Shown here in pieces: positions 38,394 to 46,720 of a stretch of 64,000 bases of DNA. This stretch comes from Clostridium aceticum (lineage in GTDB: Bacteria; Bacillota; Clostridia; Peptostreptococcales; Natronincolaceae): NCBI RefSeq assembly GCF_001042715.1, contig NZ_CP009687.1, forward strand, positions 372,001 through 436,000, given 5' to 3'. How positions within the stretch are numbered: position 1 is the first letter of the stretch; the number at the start of each line of letters is the position of its first letter. The notes under the pieces are model-generated. The model worked only from the letters and a program-made list of their open reading frames with translations, had not been told where the DNA came from and did no database searches. Position numbers and translations under genes: made by a program.

Positions 38394-38549
38394 AAAAAAA
38401 ACCTCTTCGCAAAGAAAGAGGCACATAAACAGTTCTCTTCCTTATCTTTCAACACCAATGTGTTGCAGGAATTGGCACCTTCGATATACGTAATATATCG
38501 TGGTTGCCGGGTTTCATCGGGCCAGTCCCTCCACCTCTCTTGATAAGAG
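38394..38549 (-). promoter_or_regulatory. SAM-I riboswitch, promoter-distal copy, with terminator
   Basis: Read on the minus strand from 38549 to 38435 the aptamer has P1 CTTATC/GATAAG, GAGGTGGAGGGACTGGCCC, GATGAAACCCGGCAACC, GGTGCCAATTCCTGC and the closing GATAAGGAAGAG. The terminator CCTCTT...AAGAGG with a T run is at 38422-38394. Its 5' arm can pair instead with the 3' strand of P1 as antiterminator. SAM binding should stop transcription before metN. Confidence 0.96.
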
Positions 38550-38576
38550 TTTTAAAACGTATTGGTTTTTTCCATT

Positions 38577-38733
38577 AAAAAAACCTCTTCATAAGGAAAG
38601 AGGCATCACAAAACAATTCTCTTCCTTATCTTTCAACACCAATGTGTTGCAGGAATTGGCACCTTCGATATACGTAATATATCGTGGTTGCCGGGCTTCA
38701 TCGGGCCAGTCCCTCCACCTCTCTTGATAAGAG
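38577..38733 (-). promoter_or_regulatory. SAM-I riboswitch, promoter-proximal copy, with terminator
   Basis: The aptamer from 38733 to 38619 (minus strand) is the same as the distal copy except for one base seen (GATGAAGCCC instead of GATGAAACCC). It too ends with its own terminator (38604-38577, T run of seven). The two complete switches therefore act in series on one transcript. Confidence 0.96.
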
Positions 38734-38780
38734 TTTATTATATTTATATTTTTCATTAATTATCTTAACCACTGAAGTAA

Positions 38781-38809
38781 ATTATATTAGGTTTTAGATA
38801 AAAAGTCAA
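38781..38809 (-). promoter_or_regulatory. sigma-A promoter of metNIQ
   Basis: On the minus strand TTGACT and a perfect TATAAT stand 17 bases apart. The start would be near 38774, about 40 bases ahead of the first SAM aptamer. Confidence 0.85.
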
Positions 38810-38930
38810 TAATATAAACTAGAAAAATTTAATGGTAAATTTTCACATAAAAAATTTAAATAACGCATTAAAGTGAAAAAGTTTTTGCAAGGAAGAGGAA
38901 ATAAAAAAGATTAGTCGAATTTATATTTAT

Positions 38931-39071
38931 ATAGTAAAATCATTAGCTTTAACCTAGACTATAATTTGTCATCATTCCTCGTTATTCCAAGATCCTTCGC
39001 TACGCTCAGGATGACAGTTCGACAGAATTTGGGAAATAGTTGTATTAAGTTAACGCTTATGATAGTAAAGT
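38931..39071. mobile_element. MITE-like repeat, family R1 copy c, with target duplications
   Basis: The element runs from 38941 to 39061 with ends CATTAGCTTTAACCTAG and, inverted, CATAAGCGTTAACTTAA. It is flanked by ATAGTAAAAT on the left and ATAGTAAAGT on the right, a 10-bp duplication with one change. It has the same orientation as copy a but a shorter centre. A 15-base tandem duplication (ATGATAGTAAAGTT) follows at the right border. Confidence 0.82.
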
Positions 39072-39104
39072 TATGATAGTAAAGTAAGGATTAGAGGTGA
39101 AAAA

Positions 39105-39428
39105 ATGTCCTATGAATCAAAAATCAAAGATCAGTTTACAGATGAACTATTCGAGGCCATATTAAAGCTAGAAACTATAGAAGAATGTTATAGATTTTTT
39201 GAAGATGTTTGTACCATTAAGGAAATACAATCTATTTCTCAAAGGTTAGGGGTAGCAAAACTACTAAAAGAAGGTGGTACCTACAATGAGATAGAAAAGA
39301 TTACTGGTGCCAGCACAGCCACTATTAGTAGAGTAAATCGATGTCTGCATTATGGGGCAGATGGCTATAAACTAATTCTGCAGAGATTACAAGTGCAGGA
39401 CCCAGAAGATGTAGAGCAGACAAAATAG
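39105..39428 (+). CDS. yerC: YerC/YecD family TrpR-like regulator
   Basis: The 107-residue protein matches the YerC/YecD family: LFEAILKLETIEECYRFFEDVCTIKE and a TrpR-type helix-turn-helix (YNEIEKITGASTATISRVNRCL). It is expected to bind DNA in the cytoplasm; its targets are not established. GAGGTG precedes the ATG. It stands alone with its own terminator. Confidence 0.92.
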   Translation: MSYESKIKDQFTDELFEAILKLETIEECYRFFEDVCTIKEIQSISQRLGVAKLLKEGGTYNEIEKITGASTATISRVNRCLHYGADGYKLILQRLQVQDPEDVEQTK

Positions 39429-39493
39429 ACAAAGTTTAATAAAAGAGAGACGATTTTTAGGAAAAGATTTTTAAAAAATGGTTTCTGAAAAGT

Positions 39494-39526
39494 TAAATCA
39501 GGTGAAGTGTCATTTTCACCTGATTT
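39494..39526 (+). terminator. Rho-independent terminator
   Basis: AAATCAGGTGAA and TTCACCTGATTT pair and a T run follows. It closes yerC. Confidence 0.87.
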
Positions 39527-39544
39527 TTTTATAACCGATAGAAA

Positions 39545-39631
39545 ATTATAAACTTGATAAGTTATGGATAAGTTATAATTTCCCCTATAGGTTTCAGCAT
39601 GGCATCCTTTAAATTTTCCAAAGGAAGGCTT
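39545..39631. repeat. dispersed repeat family R4, copy b
   Basis: TTATAAACTTGATAAGTTATGGATAAGTT-like sequence is followed by ATAATTTCCC and, after a gap, GCATCCTTTAAATTTTCC and AAAGGAAG. Both blocks match copy a at 6694-6790 in the same order and orientation relative to the upstream terminator. Confidence 0.6.
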
Positions 39632-39648
39632 TGTTTTACTTAGTTTTA

Positions 39649-40869
39649 TTACTGATACAACTGGAAAGCCTCATGCAAAGTATTTACCGCTTTTTTTGCG
39701 TCCTCCTCTTTTACTAGACAGGAGATGGTTGCGTGAGAATCAGAACTTTGTAAAATTTTAATGCTTTTGTCAGCTAAGGCATTTACTACTGTAGCCATGA
39801 CACCTGGTATGCCAGTAATGCGGGAGCCTATAATCGTAACTTTGCTACAGTCCTTAAGGAGGGAATATTTTACGCCGAAGTCTTTTAGTATTTCTTCTAG
39901 CGCTGTAGCCTGTGTTGCTTCAATAGTAAAAATCTTCTTATCTACAAAGAAGTTAATCATATCAATACTAATATTAGCATCAGCTAAGGCAGATAATAAA
40001 TGACTATCCTTTGAAGAATCTTCTTCCATATAAATAACAACTTGCACAATGCCATCTTTATGCGTAATCGCTGTTAATAACTGCTTACATGCTTGAGTAG
40101 AATATAGAGCTCCTCCATTTTTGCGGCAATAGTGTATGCAGGTGCCAGGATGGGTGGACATAGTATTTTTGATTTTAACAGGAATGTTACCGTTTTGAGC
40201 AATTTCTACTGCTCTAGGGTGAATTACTTTCGCCCCCTTTTCTGCCATTTGAAATACCTCATCATAGTTGATTTCATCAATTATTTTCGCCCTTGGTACT
40301 ACATTTGGGTCCGCTGTCATAATCCCGTCAACATCTGTATAGATTTCTACTTGTTTTGCCTTCAATGCTACACCTAAAGCTGTAGCTGAAGTATCGCTAC
40401 CCCCGCGACCTAAGGTAGTGATGAAACCATCTTTGGTAGCCCCTTGGAAGCCAGTGATAATAACGACTTTTCCTTCCTCTAAGTGAGGCAGTATTTTATT
40501 GACATTTATACTTAAGATATCTGCACTGCTAAACTTATCATCTGTTTGAATACCAGCTTGATAGCCAGTAAGAGGTACTGCTGGGTAACCAGCTGCCTCT
40601 AGAGCAGAAGCCAGTACGACGGAAGAAATCACTTCTCCGCAGGACATTAAAAGATCTAGATGCTTTAAATTAAGAATAGGAGCATTTTCTACAACCAACC
40701 CCCGTAATGTATCGGTAGCATAAGGGTCACCCTTGCGACCCATAGCAGACACTACTACAACCACAGCATAGCCTGCTTTTTTAGCTTCATCTATCTTATT
40801 AATCACCATTTCTCGTCTTTCTTTTGTGGCAACAGATGTGCCCCCAAATTTTTGTACAATAATGTTCAC
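39649..40869 (-). CDS. dapG: aspartokinase (DapG-like)
   Basis: The 406-residue kinase phosphorylates aspartate, the entry to lysine, threonine and methionine synthesis. It shows IIVQKFGGTSVA, VVVVSAMGRKGDPYATD, LLMSCGE, GRGGSDTSATALG and FTDVDG-like YTDVDGIMTADPNVV, and then two ACT domains (about residues 265-405). The sequence is closest to the B. subtilis DapG type, known for diaminopimelate feedback. The start is GTG 40869, preceded by GAGGTGG; a longer frame would start inside that site. No lysine riboswitch was seen upstream. Confidence 0.92.
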   Translation of the reverse strand: MNIIVQKFGGTSVATKERREMVINKIDEAKKAGYAVVVVVSAMGRKGDPYATDTLRGLVVENAPILNLKHLDLLMSCGEVISSVVLASALEAAGYPAVPLTGYQAGIQTDDKFSSADILSINVNKILPHLEEGKVVIITGFQGATKDGFITTLGRGGSDTSATALGVALKAKQVEIYTDVDGIMTADPNVVPRAKIIDEINYDEVFQMAEKGAKVIHPRAVEIAQNGNIPVKIKNTMSTHPGTCIHYCRKNGGALYSTQACKQLLTAITHKDGIVQVVIYMEEDSSKDSHLLSALADANISIDMINFFVDKKIFTIEATQATALEEILKDFGVKYSLLKDCSKVTIIGSRITGIPGVMATVVNALADKSIKILQSSDSHATISCLVKEEDAKKAVNTLHEAFQLYQ

Positions 40870-40962
40870 AAAAACCACCTCATATTTATTTTAATTATTA
40901 GCCTTTATTATTAAATTATGCTTCTATATTATAAATGTTCTACCATTAAGTCAATGCTATTA

Positions 40963-41071
40963 GATGTGCACTTCTAAAGTTAAATTTTAATATACACGGT
41001 CTACGGTTTCACCCCGAAACTGTGGGCTGTAAATATGCGTCTTAACATATTAAAATTTAAGGGGACACATC
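40963..41071. repeat. palindromic element, family R2 copy b
   Basis: GATGTGCACTTCTAAAG at the left and GGGGACACATC at the right are imperfect inverted ends. Inside, AAATTTTAATATACACGGTC, TACGGTTTC, CGAAACTGTGGGCTG and TATTAAAATTTAAGG match copy a at 24803-24911 in inverse orientation. No target duplication is clear. Confidence 0.8.
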
Positions 41072-41115
41072 CATACAATCTTCGACAAAATAAAAATCAA
41101 AATTAAAATTATATT

Positions 41116-41144
41116 TTGACTATTAAAAAAATGTATGATAAAAT
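41116..41144 (+). promoter_or_regulatory. sigma-A promoter of the etf-oxidase operon
   Basis: TTGACT and TAAAAT are spaced by 17 bases. The predicted leader of about 100 bases is very AT-rich and shows no hairpin. Confidence 0.72.
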
Positions 41145-41253
41145 ATTTTTTAAAAATTAAACTATATTTAAAAAAATAAAATTATACTTAATACTTAAAT
41201 TTTTTTAGGTCTACAATTTATTTTTAAAACAAAAGACTCGAGGGGGAATCAGA

Positions 41254-42054
41254 ATGAAGATTGTGGTACTGATTAAACAAGTACCTGATATGGAAAAAGT
41301 AAAGTTCGACAGCGAAAAAGGTACAATAGATAGAAAATCTGCTGGAACAGAAATTAATCCATTTGACTTAAATGCATTAGAGGCAGCTATACAGATAAAG
41401 GAGAAAACCGATGCTACAGTGACAGTCATCAGTATGGGACCTCCTAGTGCAGAAGATGCTTTAAGGGAGGCTATTGCTCGTGGAGCTGATGAAGGTATCT
41501 TAATTACTGATAAATATTTTGGTGGTGCTGATACAAAGGCCACTTCTCATACATTGGCAGCAGCGATAAAAAAGATGGGAGATTTTCACTTGATTCTTGC
41601 GGGAGAAAAAACGGTGGATGGAGATACGGGGCAGGTGGGTGCTGAGACAGCAGATTATTTAAATATACCTCATGTTTCTTATGTGAGTAATATAGAAGAA
41701 GTTACTTTAGAGGGCCTACAGGTGGTATCTGAAATATCTTCTGGGTCCTACCTGAAGGAGATGAAGCTGCCGGGTTTAATTACTGTGACAAAGGACATTA
41801 ACACCCCTAGATTACCTGCTTTTAAAAGAAAAATGATGGCTAGAAAAGCGGAAATAAAGAAACTTACCCTTGCAGATTTACAAGATTTCCTAACTGTAGA
41901 AGAGGCTGGGTTGAAGGGTTCTCCAACATGGGTAAATAAGATTGAGGTACCTTCTATGCCTACAAGGGAAGGCAAAATTTTTCGAGACGATATATTAGCA
42001 GCTACGGATACGCTCATAGAACTATTTAAAGAGACGAAAGTAATGGAGGGATAA
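41254..42054 (+). CDS. etfB: electron transfer flavoprotein beta subunit
   Basis: The 266-residue protein shows VVLIKQVPDMEKVKF, INPFDLNALEAAIQIKE, MGPPSAEDALREAIARGADE and DGDTGQVGAETADYL, the EtfB pattern. It pairs with EtfA (next gene) and binds FAD or AMP at their interface. The presence of EtfAB directly in front of an FAD oxidase resembles confurcating lactate dehydrogenases of anaerobes. GAGGGGG precedes the ATG. Confidence 0.95.
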   Translation: MKIVVLIKQVPDMEKVKFDSEKGTIDRKSAGTEINPFDLNALEAAIQIKEKTDATVTVISMGPPSAEDALREAIARGADEGILITDKYFGGADTKATSHTLAAAIKKMGDFHLILAGEKTVDGDTGQVGAETADYLNIPHVSYVSNIEEVTLEGLQVVSEISSGSYLKEMKLPGLITVTKDINTPRLPAFKRKMMARKAEIKKLTLADLQDFLTVEEAGLKGSPTWVNKIEVPSMPTREGKIFRDDILAATDTLIELFKETKVMEG

Positions 42055-42060
42055 GTAGAG

Positions 42061-43062
42061 ATGACAGAACAGGTACATAAAGGAGTTTTGGTATTTGCTG
42101 AACAAAAAGATGGCAACCTCCATAAGGTTACCTTTGAACTTTTAAACAAGGGAAGAGAATTAGCCCAAAAGCTAGAAGTGCCGATATATGCTATTGTGTT
42201 GGGACCAAAGAATATGGCTGTTGAGGAACTGATTTATAGAGGAGCAGATGAAGTTTTTTATGGAGAGGATGATGCATTTAATCAGCCGGATGAATTATTG
42301 TATAAGGAAAATATTGTGACCCTTATAAACCGTATAAAGCCTGAAATATGTTTGTTTGGTGCTACCTCTTTTGGAAGATCCATAGCGCCAAGGGTAGCAG
42401 GCAGCTTAGAAACTGGATTAACGGCGGACTGTACGGAACTGAGGATCGATGAAGACAGAAAGCTAATTCAAATTCGACCAGCCTTCAGCGACAATATTTT
42501 AGCCCATATTAAGACAAAAACCTATCCTCAAATGGCAACGATTCGCTATAAAGAATTCTCGGAGGCCAAAAGAGATCCACAGCGTCAAGGAAAGGTTGCA
42601 AAAGTGGATGCTATCTTGTTAGAAAGTCCAGCTGTAAGAATATTAAAGCAGTTACAATCTAATGAAACTGATATCACAGAAGCAGAAGTGGTGGTAGCAG
42701 GGGGAAGAGGACTAAAATCCCCAGAAGATTTTAAAATGTTAAAGGAACTGGCAACATTGTTAGGTGGTGTAGTTGGGGCTAGTAGGGCTGTTGTAGAGGA
42801 AGACTATATTTCTAGTGATCATCAGGTAGGCTATAGCGGTAACCGTGTGAAACCCAAGGTATATATCGCCTGTGGTATATCTGGTGCACCACAGCATTTG
42901 GCGGGAATGAGGGAGGCAGAAAACATTGTAGCCATCAATACAGATCCTTCAGCACCTATCTTTAACATTGCAGATGTTGGTATTGTGGGGGACCTATATG
43001 AGGTTATCCCTATGCTGATTAAAAAAGTCAGTAACGAAAAAACTAGTTTAGCCAATGCTTAA
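42061..43062 (+). CDS. etfA: electron transfer flavoprotein alpha subunit
   Basis: The 333-residue protein ends with the EtfA FAD domain: AGGRGLKS, GASRAVVEEDYISSDHQVGYSG, YIACGISGAPQHLAGM and NTDPSAPIFNIADVGIVGD. No cysteine-rich ferredoxin module is fused to it. It forms the ETF with the previous gene and would pass electrons from the oxidase encoded downstream to NAD or a membrane carrier. Confidence 0.96.
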   Translation: MTEQVHKGVLVFAEQKDGNLHKVTFELLNKGRELAQKLEVPIYAIVLGPKNMAVEELIYRGADEVFYGEDDAFNQPDELLYKENIVTLINRIKPEICLFGATSFGRSIAPRVAGSLETGLTADCTELRIDEDRKLIQIRPAFSDNILAHIKTKTYPQMATIRYKEFSEAKRDPQRQGKVAKVDAILLESPAVRILKQLQSNETDITEAEVVVAGGRGLKSPEDFKMLKELATLLGGVVGASRAVVEEDYISSDHQVGYSGNRVKPKVYIACGISGAPQHLAGMREAENIVAINTDPSAPIFNIADVGIVGDLYEVIPMLIKKVSNEKTSLANA

Positions 43063-43105
43063 GAAGAGAACTTAATAAAAATTAATATACACAAGGGGGA
43101 TAAAG

Positions 43106-44494
43106 ATGAGACAGGAAGTAGTGGAGGCTTTAAAAAATATTGTAGGGGAGGATTGGGTACTGACCAACTTAGATCAGACAAGAGGCTACCTATATGATGA
43201 AACAGAAGCACTGATTCGTCCTAAAGCAGCAGAAGATTGTGTAGTTGTAAAACCTAAAACATCTGAGGAGATAGCGGCAATATTAAAGTATGCCAATGAA
43301 GCCTTGGTACCAGTAGTGCCAAGAGGTGGGGGTACTGGACTTTGTGGTGGAGCTATACCAACCCAAACCAGTATCATTCTATCGGATGAAAGGCTGAACA
43401 AGATCTTAGAAATTGATGAAGAAAATTTAATGGTAACTTGTGAATCAGGGGTAACACTGGCGGCACTTCTAGAAAAACTTCACGAATATGACAATTTATT
43501 TTTCCCAGTACATCCAGGAGATGAGGGGGCCCATATTGGTGGCATGGCGGTAGAAAACGCCGGAGGTGCTGGGGCGGTAAAGCATGGGATCATGAGAAAT
43601 CAAATCAAAGGGTTAGAAGTAGTACTACCTACAGGAGAGATTGTTAACTTAGGTGGAAAATTAATTAAAAATAATGCTGGACTAGACTTGCTGCACCTTA
43701 TGATTGGCAGCGAAGGAATTTTAGGGATTGTGACAAAGGTAACACTAAAATTGTATCCAGAGCCTAAGCATAAGGGCACTTTGCTTATTTCATTTAATAA
43801 TCGCAAGGATGCTATAGCAGTTGTACCAAAAATATTACAGCAAGGAATCACACCTTTGGCGATTGAGTATATGGAGAGAGACATAGCCCTAGAATCGGCG
43901 GCACATATCGGAGAGAAATGGCCAGCGGAAGAGGGTAGTGTGGATGTTATGATTATTCTTTCTGAGGACAAAGAGGATGAACTTTATGAAAAAAGTGAAA
44001 CTATTGTAGACCTTTGTGAAAATCATAATGCAGTATTCACCTTAATTGCGGAAACCGCAAAGGAACAACGGTCTATTTTATCTATTCGAAGCAATGTATA
44101 TACAGCAGTTGTTCATGATGCAGCAGATGCTTTAGATATGGCAGTACCTGTTGGCTCTATTCCTGACTTTATGAATGATATCTTTGCATTGGCAGATAAG
44201 TATGGGGCAAGAACACCAGCCGTGGGACATGCTGGAGATGGCAATATCCACAATTTTATTATGAGGGAGAATGGTGAAATTCCTTCTTATTACGAGGAGC
44301 TAAAAGAAGCGATGTACAAAACGGCTGTAAAGTATGGGGGTACCATTACAGCGGAGCATGGTGTAGGTAAAACAAGAATGACTAATTTAAACCTCCAGTT
44401 AAGTGAAAAGGAAATAGACTTAATTAAGGGAATCAAGAAGGCCTTTGATCCTAATGGTATTTTAAACCCGGGCACCGTAGTCAATGTTAAATAA
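43106..44494 (+). CDS. FAD-binding oxidase, lactate/glycolate dehydrogenase (GlcD) family
   Basis: The 462-residue flavoprotein has a PCMH-type FAD domain (PVVPRGGGTGLCGGAIP, GGMAVENAGGAGAVKHG) and the GlcD C-terminal domain with GHAGDGNIHNFIM and EHGVGKTRM, including metal-binding histidines. It oxidises a 2-hydroxy acid; D-lactate is the leading candidate because the gene follows etfBA as in LctBCD of acetogens. The substrate is not proven. AAGGGGG precedes the ATG. Confidence 0.92.
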   Translation: MRQEVVEALKNIVGEDWVLTNLDQTRGYLYDETEALIRPKAAEDCVVVKPKTSEEIAAILKYANEALVPVVPRGGGTGLCGGAIPTQTSIILSDERLNKILEIDEENLMVTCESGVTLAALLEKLHEYDNLFFPVHPGDEGAHIGGMAVENAGGAGAVKHGIMRNQIKGLEVVLPTGEIVNLGGKLIKNNAGLDLLHLMIGSEGILGIVTKVTLKLYPEPKHKGTLLISFNNRKDAIAVVPKILQQGITPLAIEYMERDIALESAAHIGEKWPAEEGSVDVMIILSEDKEDELYEKSETIVDLCENHNAVFTLIAETAKEQRSILSIRSNVYTAVVHDAADALDMAVPVGSIPDFMNDIFALADKYGARTPAVGHAGDGNIHNFIMRENGEIPSYYEELKEAMYKTAVKYGGTITAEHGVGKTRMTNLNLQLSEKEIDLIKGIKKAFDPNGILNPGTVVNVK

Positions 44495-44520
44495 ATTAAA
44501 ATTTTGGGGGAGGAAAACAA

Positions 44521-45651
44521 ATGAAAAAGAGTCCTGCTAGTGCTATGCCAGCTTTTTTTGCTGTAGCTTTTGTTTGGTTTACAACACATTTCGGAGGAGG
44601 ATTTGCCTCTGGAAGACAGTTAGTACAGTTTTTTGTGCAGTATGGATGGTATGCATTGGTGACACCTATTATAGCGATGGGGATAAATGCTGTGGTTTTT
44701 TATCTTGTTTGGGATTTTAGTGTAAGTCACAAAAAATTTGATTATAAGAGCTGGTGTGATGCCTTTTATAGTCCTTATGAAAAAATATTTACAACCCTTT
44801 ACGAAATTGTATTTAATCTTACTTTATTTACCGCCACAGCCGTTGCTTTTGCCACAGGCGGAGCTACTTTAACGCAGGTAATAGGTACACCTTATATACT
44901 AAACACTGCTGTTATAGCCATCATTATGTTTATTGTAACAATCTATGGTGCAGATATGATTAGAGCGGTGGCTTCTTGGATTGCTATTATTGTGATTGTA
45001 GGACTATTAATTATTTATGGAAGTAACTTCATTGCTATTTTACCAAGATTAAAAGAAGTCATTGCTGCAGCACCAGCTCCTCAAGGTACATGGCCGCCTA
45101 TATGGGAAGCCTTAAAGTATGGAGGACTACAGGCAGCGGTGTTAGGTAGTTATGTAGCGGTAGCGGATGTATTAAAGGATCAAAGAGATGCAAAAAAGGC
45201 AGCTATTGCAGGATTTATATTAAATGCTTCTATTTTAGGACTTGCTGCTGTTGTAATTTTAAGCTATTATCCAGCTATTTTGACAGAATCAGTACCGGTA
45301 CTATACGTTATTAACAATGGGGTAGGTGGAAGAGCTGGAGAGTTATTGGTATCTGTTTTAATTTTCTTAGGGGTTATCTCTACAGGAGTAAACCTAATTT
45401 ATGGAGGTGCTAAAAGAGTAATTAGTGCTTTGGGTAAGGAAAAAACGGGTGTCTCAGATAAGAAGGCAGAAATCATTGCCTCTGGGGTTTATGTAGTGTT
45501 GACATGGGGGATCGCCCTTTTTGGTTTAATTCCTCTTGTAGCAAAGGGTTATGGTTATATAGGCTATATTTCCGTACCAGCAATTGTCATTCCGATATTA
45601 TATATAGGTCTTACTAGAAAAAGCAAATTAGCAAAATCTTCTAATATGTAA
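44521..45651 (+). CDS. YkvI-like membrane transporter
   Basis: The 376-residue protein has about ten membrane helices and the YkvI-family start FVWFTTHFGGGFASGRQ with a conserved glycine-rich first helix, related to LeuT-fold transporters. The substrate of the family is unknown. It is 26 bases after the hydroxy-acid oxidase with its own GGGGGAGG site, so it may import or export the oxidase's substrate or product. A terminator follows. Confidence 0.82.
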   Translation: MKKSPASAMPAFFAVAFVWFTTHFGGGFASGRQLVQFFVQYGWYALVTPIIAMGINAVVFYLVWDFSVSHKKFDYKSWCDAFYSPYEKIFTTLYEIVFNLTLFTATAVAFATGGATLTQVIGTPYILNTAVIAIIMFIVTIYGADMIRAVASWIAIIVIVGLLIIYGSNFIAILPRLKEVIAAAPAPQGTWPPIWEALKYGGLQAAVLGSYVAVADVLKDQRDAKKAAIAGFILNASILGLAAVVILSYYPAILTESVPVLYVINNGVGGRAGELLVSVLIFLGVISTGVNLIYGGAKRVISALGKEKTGVSDKKAEIIASGVYVVLTWGIALFGLIPLVAKGYGYIGYISVPAIVIPILYIGLTRKSKLAKSSNM

Positions 45652-45666
45652 GTTAAGAAGGGAAGA

Positions 45667-45699
45667 AGGGCAGATATTAAAATTATCTGCTCTTTTTTT
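45667..45699 (+). terminator. Rho-independent terminator
   Basis: GGGCAGATA and TATCTGCTC pair, followed by seven T residues. It closes the etf-oxidase operon. Confidence 0.9.
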
Positions 45700-45742
45700 G
45701 TTTTTGTTGTAGAGAAAAGGATTCAACTTTTTTGGAAACCTG

Positions 45743-45771
45743 CACCAAATATCCTTATAATTCATAAGATA
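45743..45771 (+). promoter_or_regulatory. sigma-K-like sporulation promoter
   Basis: CACC, 16 bases and CATAAGATA fit the mother-cell sigma-K consensus (mACm-N16-CATAnnnTA). The start would be about 38 bases before the ATG. Confidence 0.5.
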
Positions 45772-45816
45772 AAATGAGACTTGATACAAAACCAAGAGAG
45801 AGTGAGGTGGCAAGGA

Positions 45817-46035
45817 ATGAGTGATTGTGCAAAAGGTACAGGATTATTAGGCAGCCTTTGTGGTGGTGGAGGTCCAGTAGCAGGAATAGGTCAGAACAGC
45901 TTACTATTTTTCTTCTTATTACTGGTGATTATTTTCTGTAACTCCCCATGTTTTAAGGACTCAGGAGATAGTTTGTTATTCTTCTTCTTGATTTTAGTAG
46001 TACTATTTACCGGTGGTAACATATGCAGGATATAG
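45817..46035 (+). CDS. small Cys- and Gly-containing hydrophobic protein, paralogue 1
   Basis: The 72-residue protein has a short Gly/Cys-rich head and two near-identical hydrophobic repeats: NSLLFFFLLLVIIFCN and DSLLFFFLILVVLF separated by a SPCFKDSG linker. It is probably a two-helix membrane or coat-associated peptide. The ATG at 45817 follows GAGGTGG; a TTG reading from 45781 is not needed. A paralogue follows 240 bases later. A sigma-K-like promoter suggests late sporulation; no function is known. Confidence 0.75.
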   Translation: MSDCAKGTGLLGSLCGGGGPVAGIGQNSLLFFFLLLVIIFCNSPCFKDSGDSLLFFFLILVVLFTGGNICRI

Positions 46036-46120
46036 ACTTTTTATGAAATTTATTGCCTGTTGAGGTAGGTGGATCTTCATTAATCTAATGAACTGGTTTT
46101 AGTAAGTTGAACCATTAGGA

Positions 46121-46150
46121 AGCAGGTGGAGGGTCTACTCCACCTGTTTT
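46121..46150 (+). terminator. Rho-independent terminator
   Basis: CAGGTGGAG and CTCCACCTG pair around GGTCTA and are followed by TTTT. It separates the two paralogues. Confidence 0.82.
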
Positions 46151-46196
46151 AAATAGATAAGCAACAATTTGATTTGTAGACTTTGTAAATATTAGT

Positions 46197-46224
46197 AACC
46201 ATTTTTTTGTTTGAACATAATATA
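46197..46224 (+). promoter_or_regulatory. sigma-K-like sporulation promoter
   Basis: AACC, 15 bases and CATAATATA resemble the sigma-K consensus with a spacer one base short. It precedes the second hydrophobic paralogue. Confidence 0.4.
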
Positions 46225-46273
46225 TATTAAGACTAGAGACAGTCCTAATAAGAATATAAGGAGGGTGCTATAA

Positions 46274-46462
46274 ATGAGTGAAGTTGTTAAAAAAGATTTT
46301 TTTGGCGGAGCTTTCGGTGGTCAAAGCAGCATATTATTTTTCTTCTTATTACTAGTGATTATCTTCTGTAACTGCGGTATCTTTAGAGGATCAGGAGACA
46401 GCTTATTATTCTTCTTGTTACTACTAGTAGTGCTATTTGGTGGAAGATATTTCTGGGTGTAA
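46274..46462 (+). CDS. small hydrophobic protein, paralogue 2
   Basis: The 62-residue protein repeats the plan of its neighbour: a short head (FFGGAFGGQ), SSILFFFLLLVIIFCN, a CGIFRGSG linker and DSLLFFLLLLVVLFGG. It arose by duplication, both within the protein and of the gene. AAGGAGGG precedes the ATG, and it is closed by its own terminator. Probable two-helix membrane peptide; function unknown. Confidence 0.75.
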   Translation: MSEVVKKDFFGGAFGGQSSILFFFLLLVIIFCNCGIFRGSGDSLLFFLLLLVVLFGGRYFWV

Positions 46463-46477
46463 TACTTTAACAAATCC

Positions 46478-46508
46478 GTAAAGAGGTAGATCTGATCTAC
46501 CTCTTTAC
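46478..46508 (+). terminator. Rho-independent terminator
   Basis: GTAAAGAGGTAGAT and ATCTACCTCTTTAC form a perfect 14-bp stem with a CTG loop, followed by TTTT. Between here and 46720 nothing else was recognised. Confidence 0.88.
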
Positions 46509-46720
46509 TTTTACCATAATGGGACATAACTTTTTATTTTTGGAAGAAGTTGTTATAATAGAAGTATAAAATCTGTGGTAAAAAATGGTGGAGAGAATTT
46601 GCTTCTTCATGGATAAATTAATAGAAGGTGGCAGCTATGTTCATATATCTGCTTTTTTATCGAAGTAACTAAAGAAATTGCACAGGTCCAATAAATAAGA
46701 TTTGGAGGGAGACACATTTT

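Noticed and set aside
38500-38727. 75-codon plus-strand frame through the SAM riboswitches
   Set aside because: The sequence is fully explained by two structured RNAs on the minus strand.
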